NCBI GenBank assembly: GCA_016704895.1
Contig: JADIZG010000050.1
Location: forward strand, 1 to 29,972
Direction: 5' to 3'
Length of the DNA stretch: 29,972 nucleotides
DNA from: Betaproteobacteria bacterium
GTDB lineage: Bacteria; Pseudomonadota; Gammaproteobacteria; Burkholderiales; Casimicrobiaceae
How positions within the stretch are numbered: position 1 is the stretch's first letter; every line of letters begins with the position of its first letter. Below are positions 8,650-19,500 of this stretch, piece after piece. The translations under genes and the position numbers were made by a program. The notes under the pieces were generated by a model, which saw only the letters and a list, made by a program, of their open reading frames with translations, did not search any database and was not told the DNA's origin.

Positions 8650-9229
8650 CCGCGACCTCGGCGCCGCACTGATCGCGACCGCGCGCGGCGCGATCGACGC
8701 GGCGTTCGGACGCCCGGAGGCTCGCGTGCGCCCGCACGCCGCGCTCGACCGGCCCGGCGCGACGTTCGTCACGCTGAAGCAGGACGGCGAGCTGCGCGGC
8801 TGCATCGGCAGCCTCGAGGCGCACCGGCTGCTCGCGATCGACGTGCGCAGGAACGCGCTCGCCGCCGCCTTCAGCGATCCGCGCTTCGCGCCGCTCGTGG
8901 CGCCGGAGCTCGCGGTGACGACGGTCGAGGTGTCGCTGCTCTCGCCGGCGTCGCGCGTCGAGGTCGCCGACGAGGAGGATCTGCTCGCGCGGCTCGAGCC
9001 CGGTGTCGACGGCATCGTGCTGGAGCTCGGGCGCCGCCGCGCGACGTTCCTGCCGCAGGTGTGGGAGTCGCTGCCCGACCCGCGCGACTTCATCGGCGCG
9101 CTCAAGCGCAAGGCCGGCATGCCGGCGAACTTCTGGAGCGCCGAGATGCGGGTCTCCCGCTACACGGTGGCCAAGTGGCAGCAGGCCGAATTCGCTACGG
9201 AGCTCGCGGCAGACGAGGCGAAGCGATGA
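8642..9229 (+). CDS. amrA: AmmeMemoRadiSam system protein A (AMMECR1 domain)
   Basis: A 195-residue single-domain AMMECR1 protein. The family's invariant LRGCIG motif is at residues 51-56, followed by NALAAAFSDPRFAPL, and near the end come LPQVWESLP and the ANFW stretch typical of the fold. Biochemical function is unknown in bacteria. The ATG at 8642 lies inside the last codons of amrB (8-bp overlap) and the TGA overlaps the amrS start as ATGA. A longer reading from 8609 would only add amrB-overlapping sequence. The arrangement implies equal production of the three proteins. Confidence 0.93.
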   Translation: MDDRDLGAALIATARGAIDAAFGRPEARVRPHAALDRPGATFVTLKQDGELRGCIGSLEAHRLLAIDVRRNALAAAFSDPRFAPLVAPELAVTTVEVSLLSPASRVEVADEEDLLARLEPGVDGIVLELGRRRATFLPQVWESLPDPRDFIGALKRKAGMPANFWSAEMRVSRYTVAKWQQAEFATELAADEAKR

Positions 9230-10311
9230 GCACGAGCGCGAATCATCCCGGACGCTGGTGGCACCGCCTCGACGACGGGCGCATCCAGTGCGACCTGTGC
9301 CCGCGCGACTGCAGGCTGCACGAGGGCCAGCGCGGCGCGTGCTTCGTGCGGGCGCGCGAGGGCGACGCGATGGTGCTGACGACCTACGGGCGCTCGTCGG
9401 GCTTCTGCATCGACCCGGTCGAGAAGAAGCCGCTCAACCACTTCTATCCCGGCTCGTCGATCCTGTCGTTCGGGACCGCCGGCTGCAACCTCGCGTGCAA
9501 GTTCTGCCAGAACTGGGACATCAGCAAGTCGCGCGAGATGGACACGCTGATGGACGCCGCGTCGCCGGACGCGATCGCGCGGGCCGCGAAGCGCACCGGC
9601 GCCCGCAGCGTCGCGTTCACCTACAACGACCCGGTGATCTTCGCCGAGTACGCGATGGACACGGCCGACGCGTGCCGCGAGCAGGGCGTCGCGACCGTCG
9701 CGGTCACCGCGGGCTACATCGGCACGGAAGCGCGCCGCGAGTTCTTCGCGAAGATGGACGCGGCGAACGTCGACCTCAAGGGCTTCACCGACGAGTTCTA
9801 CGTGAAGCTGTGCGGCGCGCACCTCGCTCCGGTGCTCGACACGCTCGTCTACCTGAAGCACGGGACGAACTGCTGGTTCGAGCTCACGACGCTCCTGATC
9901 CCCGGGAAGAACGACTCGCCCGCCGAGATCGAGGCGATGAGCAGGTGGATCGTGCGCGAGCTGGGGCCCGACGTCCCGCTGCACCTCACGGCGTTCCACC
10001 CCGACTACAAGATGACCGACCTCACCGCGACACCGCCGGCGACGCTCGTGCGCTCGCGGGAGATCGCGCTCGGCGAGGGCATCCGCCACGTCTACACGGG
10101 CAACGTGCACGACAGGACGGGCGGGACGACGTTCTGCCCCGGCTGCGCGAAGCCGCTCGTCGTCCGCGACTGGCACGAGATCCTCGACTACGGCCTCACC
10201 GACGACGGGAACTGCCGGCACTGCGGGACGGCGATCCCGGGCCGGTTCGAGCGCTACCAGGGCGCCTTCGGATCCCGGCGCATCCCGATCCGGATGAACG
10301 CGGCGGCGTGA
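9226..10311 (+). CDS. amrS: AmmeMemoRadiSam system radical SAM enzyme
   Basis: A 361-residue radical S-adenosylmethionine enzyme. The cluster-binding motif CNLACKFC (C87, C91, C94) would hold the [4Fe-4S] cluster that splits SAM. An N-terminal cysteine set (CDLCPRDC, C22/C25/C29, plus C39) and a C-terminal zinc-ribbon-like pair (FCPGC and CRHC, about residues 305 and 330) frame the barrel, as is usual in this family, which is distantly related to pyruvate formate-lyase activating enzymes. The product and substrate of the reaction are unknown; AMMECR1 and MEMO partners are the expected co-actors. The start ATG overlaps the amrA stop by 4 bp. It is the last gene of the trio; after it comes a 419-bp gap. 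Confidence 0.93.
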   Translation: MSTSANHPGRWWHRLDDGRIQCDLCPRDCRLHEGQRGACFVRAREGDAMVLTTYGRSSGFCIDPVEKKPLNHFYPGSSILSFGTAGCNLACKFCQNWDISKSREMDTLMDAASPDAIARAAKRTGARSVAFTYNDPVIFAEYAMDTADACREQGVATVAVTAGYIGTEARREFFAKMDAANVDLKGFTDEFYVKLCGAHLAPVLDTLVYLKHGTNCWFELTTLLIPGKNDSPAEIEAMSRWIVRELGPDVPLHLTAFHPDYKMTDLTATPPATLVRSREIALGEGIRHVYTGNVHDRTGGTTFCPGCAKPLVVRDWHEILDYGLTDDGNCRHCGTAIPGRFERYQGAFGSRRIPIRMNAAA

Positions 10312-10532
10312 GCCGTGCCGTCGGTCCCGGGATCGCCGACGGGCATGGGATTCGGTGGTCCCGGCGCTTCCTCCTATGCCGCCGGTACCCGCCGGGCGCT
10401 CCGTCAAATCCGTTCGCCCGATTCCCATCGGGTGAATGGATTCTCATGATGACTCTTCCACTTATACTGCCGTTAAGTGTATGTAAATACTGAAGAAGCG
10501 CTGGACAACGCTCGCAACCTCCATCGAGAGAT

Positions 10533-10628
10533 GCGTTGATGCCGAAGGCACTCGCCCGTCGTGACATCCGGCATATTCCGTCGCGGATGGCGACGCCGGC
10601 CGAAGGTCGGCATTCCATCGACCAACGC
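10533..10628. other. Four-stem nested inverted repeat (possible structured RNA or cruciform)
   Basis: Four arms nest in order: GCGTTG 10533-10538 with CAACGC 10623-10628; ATGCCGA 10539-10545 with TCGGCAT 10607-10613; GTCG 10558-10561 with CGAC 10591-10594; CATCCG 10565-10570 with CGGATG 10584-10589. The two outer stems abut on the left side. No coding frame spans it. It could be a small RNA, a leader structure or a protein-binding site. Confidence 0.5.
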
Positions 10629-10649
10629 CCGAATAAGTGACTTAATCCA

Positions 10650-10678
10650 TTGACTGTAAGTGAAAACCAAGCGATTAT
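10650..10678 (+). promoter_or_regulatory. Sigma70-type promoter of yjjJ with TAAGTG site in the spacer
   Basis: TTGACT (10650-10655), a 17-bp spacer and GATTAT (10673-10678) make a good sigma70 promoter, about 50 bp before the yjjJ ATG. A TAAGTG half-site (10657-10662) lies inside the spacer and the palindrome TAAGTGACTTA (10634-10644) lies just upstream, placed where a repressor would block RNA polymerase. Confidence 0.55.
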
Positions 10679-10730
10679 CTATCCGGAATTAATTCATGTC
10701 CGCTGATCACTGCCCGGTCCGCCCACCGCG

Positions 10731-12106
10731 ATGCCCGACGAAGCCTCCCTGCTCGCAGCGTTGCGGCGGGCCCCGCTCTCCGGCGCGGACGCGCTGATCC
10801 GGGCGATAGGGATCGGCTCGCAGGCGAGCTTCTCGCGGCTGGTGACCCGCGCCGGTGACCGGGTCGTGGCGGTCGGGCGTGCGCGAGCCCGGCGCTACGC
10901 TGCCGCCCGCGACGTCCACGGCCTGGGGATCCGGCTTCCGCTCTATCGCATCGACGCGACCGGCGCGATGGACCGGATCGCGACGCTCAGGCCGTATGCG
11001 CCCGGCGGGATCTTCGTCGACGATCCCGTCCGGCTTCCGCGCTGGATGAAGGGCGCGCGCGGCAACGGGACGTTCGACGGGCTGCCCGCGTTCCTGTTCG
11101 ACCCGCGCCCGCAGGGCTTCCTGGGGAGGACATTCGCCGGACGCCATGCCGCCGAGCTGCACCTGCCGGCCCACCCGGGCGAATGGACCGACGACGACGC
11201 GCTGGTCGCGCTTGCGCGGGCGGGTGAGGACGTCGTTGGTGGCCTGGTCGTGGGGGAGGACGCCGCCAATCGCGTCCATGCGCGGTGGGCGGAGGACGCG
11301 GAGGGGATCGCGCCCGGCGAGCGTCCGCGGGCGTTCCCCGAACTGGCGAATCAGGCGATCGGAGGAATCGTGCCGGGGCCGTCGGCCGGCGGCGAGCAGC
11401 CCAGGTTCGGCGCGATCGTCGGAGCGCGGGTGCGCCGCGGCACGTGCTGGTGAAGTTCTCGCCGGCCGAGTATTCGGCGCCCGCCCGGCGCTGGTGCGAT
11501 CTTCTCGTGTGCGAGCACCTCGCGGCGGAGTGCCTGCGGGCGAACGGTGTCGCCGGCGTCGAGTCCGAAATCGTGGAAGGGGGCTCGCGCGTGTTCCTGC
11601 AGACGACGCGATTCGACCGGGTCGGCGCACGGGGGCGACGCGCGGTCGTGTCGCTCGCGGCCATGAACGGCGAATACGTCGGGATGCCGCCGTCGACCCG
11701 GAAGTGGTCGGGCGCGGTCGAGCGGCTCGCGTCCGACCGCTGGGTCGATCGCGCGACGGTTTCGCAGGTGCGGCTGGTCGAGACCTTTGGCCGGTTCATC
11801 GCGAACACCGACATGGACTTCGCGAACCTCGCGTTCTTCCCGCGCGACGACGGGCGCCTCGATCTCGCGCCCGTCTACGACATGCTGCCGATGGGCTACT
11901 CGCCCCTAGCCGGCGAGTTGCCCCGGCGCGACTACGCGGTGCCGCTCCCCGAACCCGGGCACGGGTCGGTGTGGTTCGCTGCCGGAGCGCTGGCGTCGGG
12001 TTACTGGCAGACGGTCGCGCGCGATGAGCGCATCTCGCAGGCTTTCCGGGCGATCGCGTCGGAGAACGCGGTCGCGATCGAGCGGGCGATGGGGTCAGAG
12101 CCGTAA
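10731..12106 (+). CDS. yjjJ: HipA-family Ser/Thr kinase of YjjJ type, one frameshift as sequenced
   Basis: With one G restored in the run 11428-11430 this is a continuous protein of about 458 residues, the length of YjjJ. Residues about 5-60 form a winged-helix-like domain (IGSQASFSRLVTRAGDRVV), replacing the separate HipB antitoxin of classic pairs. The kinase part follows: LPLYRID, the ATP-loop-like GGEQPRF, the lysine in HVLVKFS (K242), TTRFDRVG, the catalytic NTDMDFAN (D361) and the metal-binding VYDMLP (D384). HipA kinases phosphorylate targets such as glutamyl-tRNA synthetase; the target here is unknown. No hipB lies beside it, so the fused DNA-binding domain may control its own promoter. 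The last five codons, MGSEP and stop, come from the GGGGTCAG repeat. The single-base break in a G run is probably a sequencing error. Confidence 0.8.
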
Positions 12107-12270
12107 CAATTCGGCGCGTGCGCTGAATGGGGTCAGGGAATGGGGTCAGGCTGAACAATTCGATCTCCGCTGTGGTACTGGACGGAGACAATGGGGTCAG
12201 GCTGCCATTCGAACTCCGCCATCTCGTCGGTTCTTACGCACGCACCGAATTGTTACAGCTCTGACCCCAT
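12089..12270. repeat. GGGGTCAG repeat cluster with 26-bp inverted ends
   Basis: The ends are inverted copies, 12089-12114 and 12245-12270, differing at one of 26 positions and each beginning ATGGGGTCAGAGC. Inside are three more direct partial copies at 12127-12138, 12140-12162 and 12191-12211, the longer two reading ATGGGGTCAGGCTG. The left end encodes the last codons of yjjJ and the right end those of the convergent thiolase gene. The arrangement resembles bacterial interspersed mosaic elements or a small non-autonomous mobile element. No target-site duplication or transposase is visible. Confidence 0.8.
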
Positions 12271-13461
12271 GCCCATTCCCATACGCTCGTAGAGCGTGAC
12301 GACGCACGCTCCGCCGAGCCCGACGTTGTGCTGCAGCGCGAGCCTCGCTCCCTCGACCTGCCGCTTGCCGGCCTGGCCGCGCAATTGCCAGACGAGCTCC
12401 GCGCACTGCGCGAGACCGGTCGCGCCGAGCGGATGGCCCTTCGACAGGAGCCCGCCCGACGGATTGGTGACGACGCGCCCGCCGTAGCTGTTGTCGCCGT
12501 CGACGACGAACTTCTCGGCGCCGCCTTCGGGGCACAGGCCGAGCGCCTCGTAGCTGATCAGCTCGTTGTGCGCGAAGCAGTCGTGCAGCTCGACGACGTC
12601 GACGTCGCCCGGGCCGACGCCCGCAGCCTCGTACACCTGCCGCGCCGCTTCCTTCGCCATTCCGTAGCCGACCACCTCGCGCATGTCGCGCGCCTCGAAC
12701 GTCTGCGGACGGTCGGTCGTCATCGCCTGCGCGCGGATCGCCACGCTAGCGTCGATCCCCTGGCGCTTCGCGAATGCAGGCGTGCACACCACCGCCGCCG
12801 CCGCGCCGCAGGTCGGCGGGCACGCCATCAGCCGCGTCATCACGCCCGGCCAGATCGCGGGCGAGGCGAGCACGTCCTCCTCGGTGACGACGTTGCGGAA
12901 CAGCGCGAGCGGGTTGTTCGCCGCATGGCGGCTCGCCTTCGCGCGGATCTTCGCGAACGTCGAGAGCTTCGTGCCGTACTGCCTCATGTGGGCGAGACCC
13001 GCGCCGCCGAAATACTTGAGCGCGAAGGGCACGCCCTCGGCCTGCACGAGCTCGGCGGTGGCCGCGTCGAAGCGTTCGAACGGGCTCGGCCGGTCGGGGA
13101 ACACGAGACCCAGCGCGCCGGGGCGCATCTGCTCGAACCCGACGGCGAGCGCGCACTCCACCGCGCCGCTCATCACCGCCTGGCGCGCGAGGAAGAGCGC
13201 GGTCGAACCGGTCGAGCAGTTGTTGTTGACGTTGACGACCGGCACGCCGGTCATGCCGACCTCGTAGGCCGCGCGCTGCCCGCTGCACGAGTCGCCGTAG
13301 ACGAATCCGGCGTAGACCTGCCCGACGTCGGCGTACGAGAGACTCGCGTCGTCGAGCGCCGCGCGGATCGCCTTCGCGCCCATCGCATCGTAGCTCTCGC
13401 TCGCGCCCGGTTTCGCGAACGGAATCATGCCGACGCCGGCGATGCGGATCTCCTGGCTCAT
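12253..13461 (-). CDS. Thiolase family protein (SCP-x/lipid-transfer type acetyl-CoA acetyltransferase)
   Basis: A 402-residue thiolase-fold protein of the SCP-x-like branch used in beta-oxidation of branched or steroid-like acyl chains; the exact substrate is not shown. The nucleophile is C82 in VNNNCSTGSTAL. The second half carries the HDCFAHNE motif and GGLLSKGHPLGATG, which holds the catalytic His of this branch. GAGAGAGG just before the ATG fixes the start. The final residues MGSEL and the stop are encoded by the right end of the GGGGTCAG repeat, so the native C-terminus probably ended near VVTLYERM. Branch members often need a small DUF35/OB-fold partner; none is next to it. Confidence 0.9.
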   Translation of the reverse strand: MSQEIRIAGVGMIPFAKPGASESYDAMGAKAIRAALDDASLSYADVGQVYAGFVYGDSCSGQRAAYEVGMTGVPVVNVNNNCSTGSTALFLARQAVMSGAVECALAVGFEQMRPGALGLVFPDRPSPFERFDAATAELVQAEGVPFALKYFGGAGLAHMRQYGTKLSTFAKIRAKASRHAANNPLALFRNVVTEEDVLASPAIWPGVMTRLMACPPTCGAAAAVVCTPAFAKRQGIDASVAIRAQAMTTDRPQTFEARDMREVVGYGMAKEAARQVYEAAGVGPGDVDVVELHDCFAHNELISYEALGLCPEGGAEKFVVDGDNSYGGRVVTNPSGGLLSKGHPLGATGLAQCAELVWQLRGQAGKRQVEGARLALQHNVGLGGACVVTLYERMGMGMGSEL

Positions 13462-13749
13462 CCTCTCTCCATCCGGGGCGGTCGGGGCGGCTTCGGGCCG
13501 GTTCGACGCCGGCGGGGCGGAGGAGCGGTGCGGCTTTCCGGGGGGGCCCCGGCGAGTCGGGCGCCTTCCGGGCCCGGCCTCCGCGCGGGCACGACGCCGC
13601 CGGCAGGTGAACGACCCAGGCCCCAGCGGTCGGGGGGGTCGTAACGGTCACCGCGTCGTGGGGGCGTCTTCCAGGGCCGGGACACGTGCCGCCGCGCACG
13701 CCGTTGAACATGCCCCGACTCGGCGCGCACGCAGGGCCCGCGCCCCCGC
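13462..13749. other. Unresolved G/C-homopolymer-rich stretch
   Basis: No convincing gene is visible on either strand. The stretch holds several runs of seven G (for example 13542-13548) and a CCGGGG/CCCCGG palindrome. It probably covers the rest of the damaged substrate-binding-protein gene that ends at 13750, but I could not align any frame to the expected C-terminal half. Confidence 0.4.
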
Positions 13750-14286
13750 TCACACCGCGCCGCAGCGGCGGCCGGACGCGCGCCCTCGCGGCGTCGAGAT
13801 GCACGCCATCGTCGCGCCGGCATCCTCGACCGTCTTCACCGTGCGGTCCCAGCCGGGAACGGCCGGATTGGTGAGGTAGGCGATTCGCGTGGCGCCGGCA
13901 CGGGCGGGGGGGGGGGGGGGGGGGGGGGGGCGGCGGGGGCGGGCGACCCCGTGGTTGCCGCCGGGCCGGGCGAGGCTCGACACCAGGCCCATGGCGTCCG
14001 GGGCCAGCGCGCCGGCCATCACGATCGGCGCGGTCGACGTGGCCGCCTTCGCCGCCAGCACCGACGAGTTCGCCCAGACCCCGGCCGCCCTCGGGTCGGT
14101 CACGGGCGGTCCCGCCGGTAGCCAGCTGCCCGGGAGGAGGGGGGCGGACGTCCGCGGGTCGGTGCTGAACACGATGCCGACGCGGCGCGCCTTGCCGCCG
14201 GGCTGCGCAAGCGCCACCGGCCCCCAGATCGCCAGGCCGATGCCCTGCAGCAACCTTCTCCGGAGCGAAGAGGACGCGGCGCGCAT
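13750..14286 (-). pseudogene. Collapsed ABC-type substrate-binding protein (PF04392 family)
   Basis: From the ATG at 14286 the frame gives an N-terminal signal-like stretch (LLQGIGLAIWGPVALAQ), then the family opening ARRVGIVFSTDPRTSAP. It then jumps to a middle segment (VWANSSVLAAKAATSTAPIVM, MGLVSSLARPGGN), a proline run translated from the 25-G tract, and TRIAYLTNPAVPGWD. About 50 residues expected after RTSAP and about 20 after ARPGGN are missing, and the last third cannot be followed. Family members are periplasmic binding proteins of about 320 residues. Either the gene is a decayed remnant or the assembly is corrupt here; the homopolymer favours corruption. Confidence 0.65.
13906..13930. 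repeat. 25-base G homopolymer
   Basis: An uninterrupted run of 25 G flanked by further G-rich sequence, inside the damaged substrate-binding-protein gene. It replaces about 20 codons expected there. Two-colour sequencing chemistry and low-quality consensus are known sources of such runs. Confidence 0.9.
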
Positions 14287-14347
14287 GGCCCGACGAGCAT
14301 ACACCCGGGCGGGCCACACTGCAGCGCCGGGCGGCGCCCGTGCCGCC

Positions 14348-16231
<1,884 letters not shown>

Positions 16232-16294
16232 CGTGCTCCTCCTGGGCGTGCGCCGGTCGGCGGGAGGAGCGGTCGGCCCGGAAGGGCGGACCAC

Positions 16295-16387
16295 GCTTCC
16301 CTACGCCGGCATTACCCGGATCAGGTTCATGAGGGTCTGTCTCACCCGCGCGCCCCGGCCGACGGCCGGCGGAGGCAGGACCCCTAG
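16295..16387 (-). promoter_or_regulatory. TPP riboswitch (thi box) controlling thiC
   Basis: On the minus strand the conserved core reads CTGATCCGGGTAATGCCGG followed by CGTAGGGAAG, preceded by GAGACAGACCC and a GGGTCCTGCC-like 5' stem. This is the thi-box consensus. A GC-rich variable stem (GCCGGCCGTCGGCCGG) lies in between. It would lower thiC expression when thiamine diphosphate is plentiful. Confidence 0.96.
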
Positions 16388-16557
16388 CGTCGAAGGCGCC
16401 AAAGGTACTCCGAATGGCCGGGGGCGTCCATCGGGCGCGCCGCGCCGACCGGGCCGATGCGGGGAACCAGGCAGCCTTCGCTGCGCAGCATGCAGCTCAC
16501 CCGGCGTATGCTCGCGCGATCGGAGTGGCCCCGGCGTTCGCGGGGCCGGGAGGCGAC

Positions 16558-19500
16558 GTGGGCGAGTCGGCGCACGCCTGTGGGGAATGCCGTGCGGAGC
16601 TGCCGCCGCAGGCCCGCTTCTGCCCGCAGTGCGGCGCGCGGGTCTCCGATTCGGCCCCGCCGGCGTCCTCCGCGGGGGCGTCAGCCGGAGGCGAGCGGCG
16701 GTCGGTGGCGGTGCTGTTCGCCGACCTCGCGGGCTTCACGAAGCTCACGTCCGAGGCCGACGCCGAGGAGGTTCACCGGCTGCTGGGCCGCTACTTCGAG
16801 GTGGTCGACGGCATCGTCGCGCGCTCGGGAGGCACGGTCGACAAGCACATCGGCGACGCGACGATGGCGGTGTTCGGCGCGCCGGTCGCGCACGGCAACG
16901 ACGTCGAGCGCGCGGTGCGGGCCGCGTGCGACATCCACGACGCGATGGCGGCGCTGTCCGCCGAGTTCGGACGGACGCTGGCGACGCACGTCGGCGTCGC
17001 CAGCGGCGAGGTGGTGGCGGCATCGACCGGCAGCGCGGTGCGCGCCGACTACACGGTCACCGGCGACGCGGTGAACCTGGCGTCGCGTCTCGAGGAGCTT
17101 GCGGGCGCGGGCGAGACGGTCGTGTCCGACGACGTCCGCGCGGCGCTGGGCTCGCGGCTCGACGCGGAGTCGCGCGGGACCGTCGCCGTGCGCGGATTCG
17201 CGCGCGAGATGCCGGTGTGGCGCGTGCGCGCGATCCACGCACCCGCTCCCGAGCGCCATCGCCTGGTCGGGCGCGCTTCGGAGCGTGCGCGATTCGACGC
17301 GCTGCTCGCGTCGTTGCGCGACACGGGCCACGGCGGCGCGTTGCTCCTTCGCGGCGACCCGGGACTCGGCAAGACGCGCCTCGCCGAGGAGCTCGCGACG
17401 CTCGCCGCCGCCGCCGGATGCGAAGTGCATCGCGCGTCGGTCGTCGACTTCGGCGCTGCGCAGGGAAGCGACGCGGTGGCCTCGCTCGCTCGCTCGCTCG
17501 TCGGCGTCGCGCCTGGTGACGGAGACGACGTCGCGCGCGCCGCGCTCGACCAGGCCGTCGCCGACGGCCGAGTGCGCGACGAGCACGAGCCGCTCGTCGC
17601 CAACCTGGTCGGCGCGTCGCAGCGCGCGGGCAGCCGCTTCGACGCGATGGACCCGGCGACGCGCCTGCGCGGCCGGATCGAGGCGCTCGTCGACCTCGCG
17701 GTTCGCGCGTCGCGCCGATTGCCGCAGGCGTTCGTCGTCGAGGACCTCCACTGGGCAGCGCCCGCGGTGATCGACGCGCTCGCAGTGCTCGCCGACCGTG
17801 CGCGGGAGCACCCGATCGCGCTCGTGCTGACGTCGCGCCGCGAGGGAGATCCCGTCTCGGGCCGCTGGCCCCCGGAATGCTGCGGAATAGCCGATCTCGC
17901 GCCGCTGTCGGTCGACGAGGCGCTCGAGTTCGCGCTGGCGATCCTCGAAGCGCACCCCGACATTGCGCGGAGATGCGTCGCGCGCGCGCAGGGCAACCCG
18001 CTGTTTCTCGCGCAGCTCCTGCAGAGCGGCGCGGAAGGCGACGCGCTGCCCGGCACGATCGCCAACGTCGTGCTCGCGCGCCTGGACCGGCTGCCGCCGG
18101 CCGACAAGGCGGCGCTGCAGGCGGCGGCAGTGGTCGGCGTGCGGTTCGACCCGGCGCTGGTCGCCCACCTGACCGGCCGCGCAGCCGCCTTCGACGAGGC
18201 GATCGCGCGCGAGCTGGTGCGTCCGGCCGAGGCGCCGGGCGAGCTCATGTTCACGCACGCGCTGATCCGCGACGGCGCCTACGCGTCGCTGCTGCACAGC
18301 GCGCGCCGCGACCTGCACCGGCGCGCGGCCGGGTGGTTCGCGGATCGCGACCCCGCCCTTCGTGCCGCGCACCTCGATCGCGCGGACGATCCGGGCGCTG
18401 CGGAGGCTTACCTCGCTGCAGCGCACGCTGCGGCCCGCGCGTTGAGGCACGACGCGGCGCTCGGGCTGGCGCGGCGCGGCGGCGAACTGCGGGCGCCGCC
18501 TCCGACACGCTACGCGCTCGCGGCGTTCGAGGGCGAGCTCGCCCGCGATCTTGGCGATGCGCCGGCGTCGGCCGAGGCGCATGAGCGCGCGCTCGCGCTG
18601 GCGGCCGACGACCTCGAGCGTTGCGAGGCGTACATCGGCATCGGAGCGGCGCATCGGCTCACGAGCGCCGTCGGACCGGCCATGTCGGCGCTCGACGCCG
18701 CCGAGCCGATCGCGACGCGCCTGGGTGCGCACCGCGAGCTCGCGCGCATCGCGTACCTGCGGGGCAACCTCGAGTTCGTGCGCGGCGACACCGGCGCATG
18801 CGCCCGCCATCACGAGCGTTCGCTCGCGCACGCGCGCGAGGCCGGCGACGACGAATGCGAGGCGCAGGCGCTCTCCGGGCATCGCCGACGCGCTCTACGC
18901 GCAGGGCCGCATGGCCTCGGCACACGACGCGTTCGCGGGCTGCGTCGAGCTGTGCGATCGCCGGGGCAACCTCCGGTTCTCGCTGATGAACCGCTGCATG
19001 ATCGGCATCACCGGCGCCTATCTTTGCCGCTTGCGCGAGAGCCTCGTGGCGATCGACGAGGCACGAATCGCCGCGCGCGACATCGGTCATCGCGTAGCCG
19101 AGGTGATGGCCGGTGAGTGCGCGGGACTGGTGCTCGTCGATGCCGGCCTGTTCGAGGAGGCGCGCGAGCCGCTGGAGAGAAGCCTTGCGCTCGCTCGCCG
19201 CATCGCCTCACGCCGGTTCGCCACGCTCGACCTCGCGCTGCTCGGATGCGTCGCCTGGCACGGCGGAGACGCCGAAGGGGCGCGGCGACTGCTCGACGAG
19301 AGCTGGACGATGTGCGAGGAAATCGGCACGCGCTTCGCCGGCCCGATCGTGCTGGGCATGATGGCGCGGGTCGCGGCCGACGACGCGGGCCGGCGCGCGG
19401 CGATCTCGCGGGGCGAGGCGCTGCTCGACGGGACGGCGATGGCCCACAACCACTTCTGGTTCCGTCGCGACGCGATCGACACCTCGCTCGCCGCGGGCGA

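Larger units (their letters stand above)
10312..10730. other. Intergenic region, less GC-rich, structured
   Basis: I see no coding sequence and no recognisable hipB-like antitoxin in any frame. From about 10440 the composition turns clearly more AT-rich than the surrounding genes. It contains a nested inverted repeat (10533-10628), TAAGTG/CACTTA half-sites at 10459, 10474, 10634 (inside the palindrome TAAGTGACTTA) and 10657, and a promoter pointing at yjjJ. A short open frame on the minus strand (10473-10670) has no family resemblance. The composition suggests that this leader and the kinase gene were acquired together. Confidence 0.6.

Noticed and set aside
10320..10340. GTCGG/CCGAC hairpin after amrS as a terminator
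   Set aside because: The stem is only 5 bp around a TCCCGGGA palindrome and there is no T run; chance is likely in this composition.
10473..10670. Possible small antitoxin gene before yjjJ on the minus strand (65 codons)
   Set aside because: No helix-turn-helix resemblance, no ribosome site, and it overlaps the promoter and the nested inverted repeat.
12089..12270. CRISPR array
   Set aside because: Copies are in mixed orientation, of unequal length and without regular spacers; no cas gene is present.
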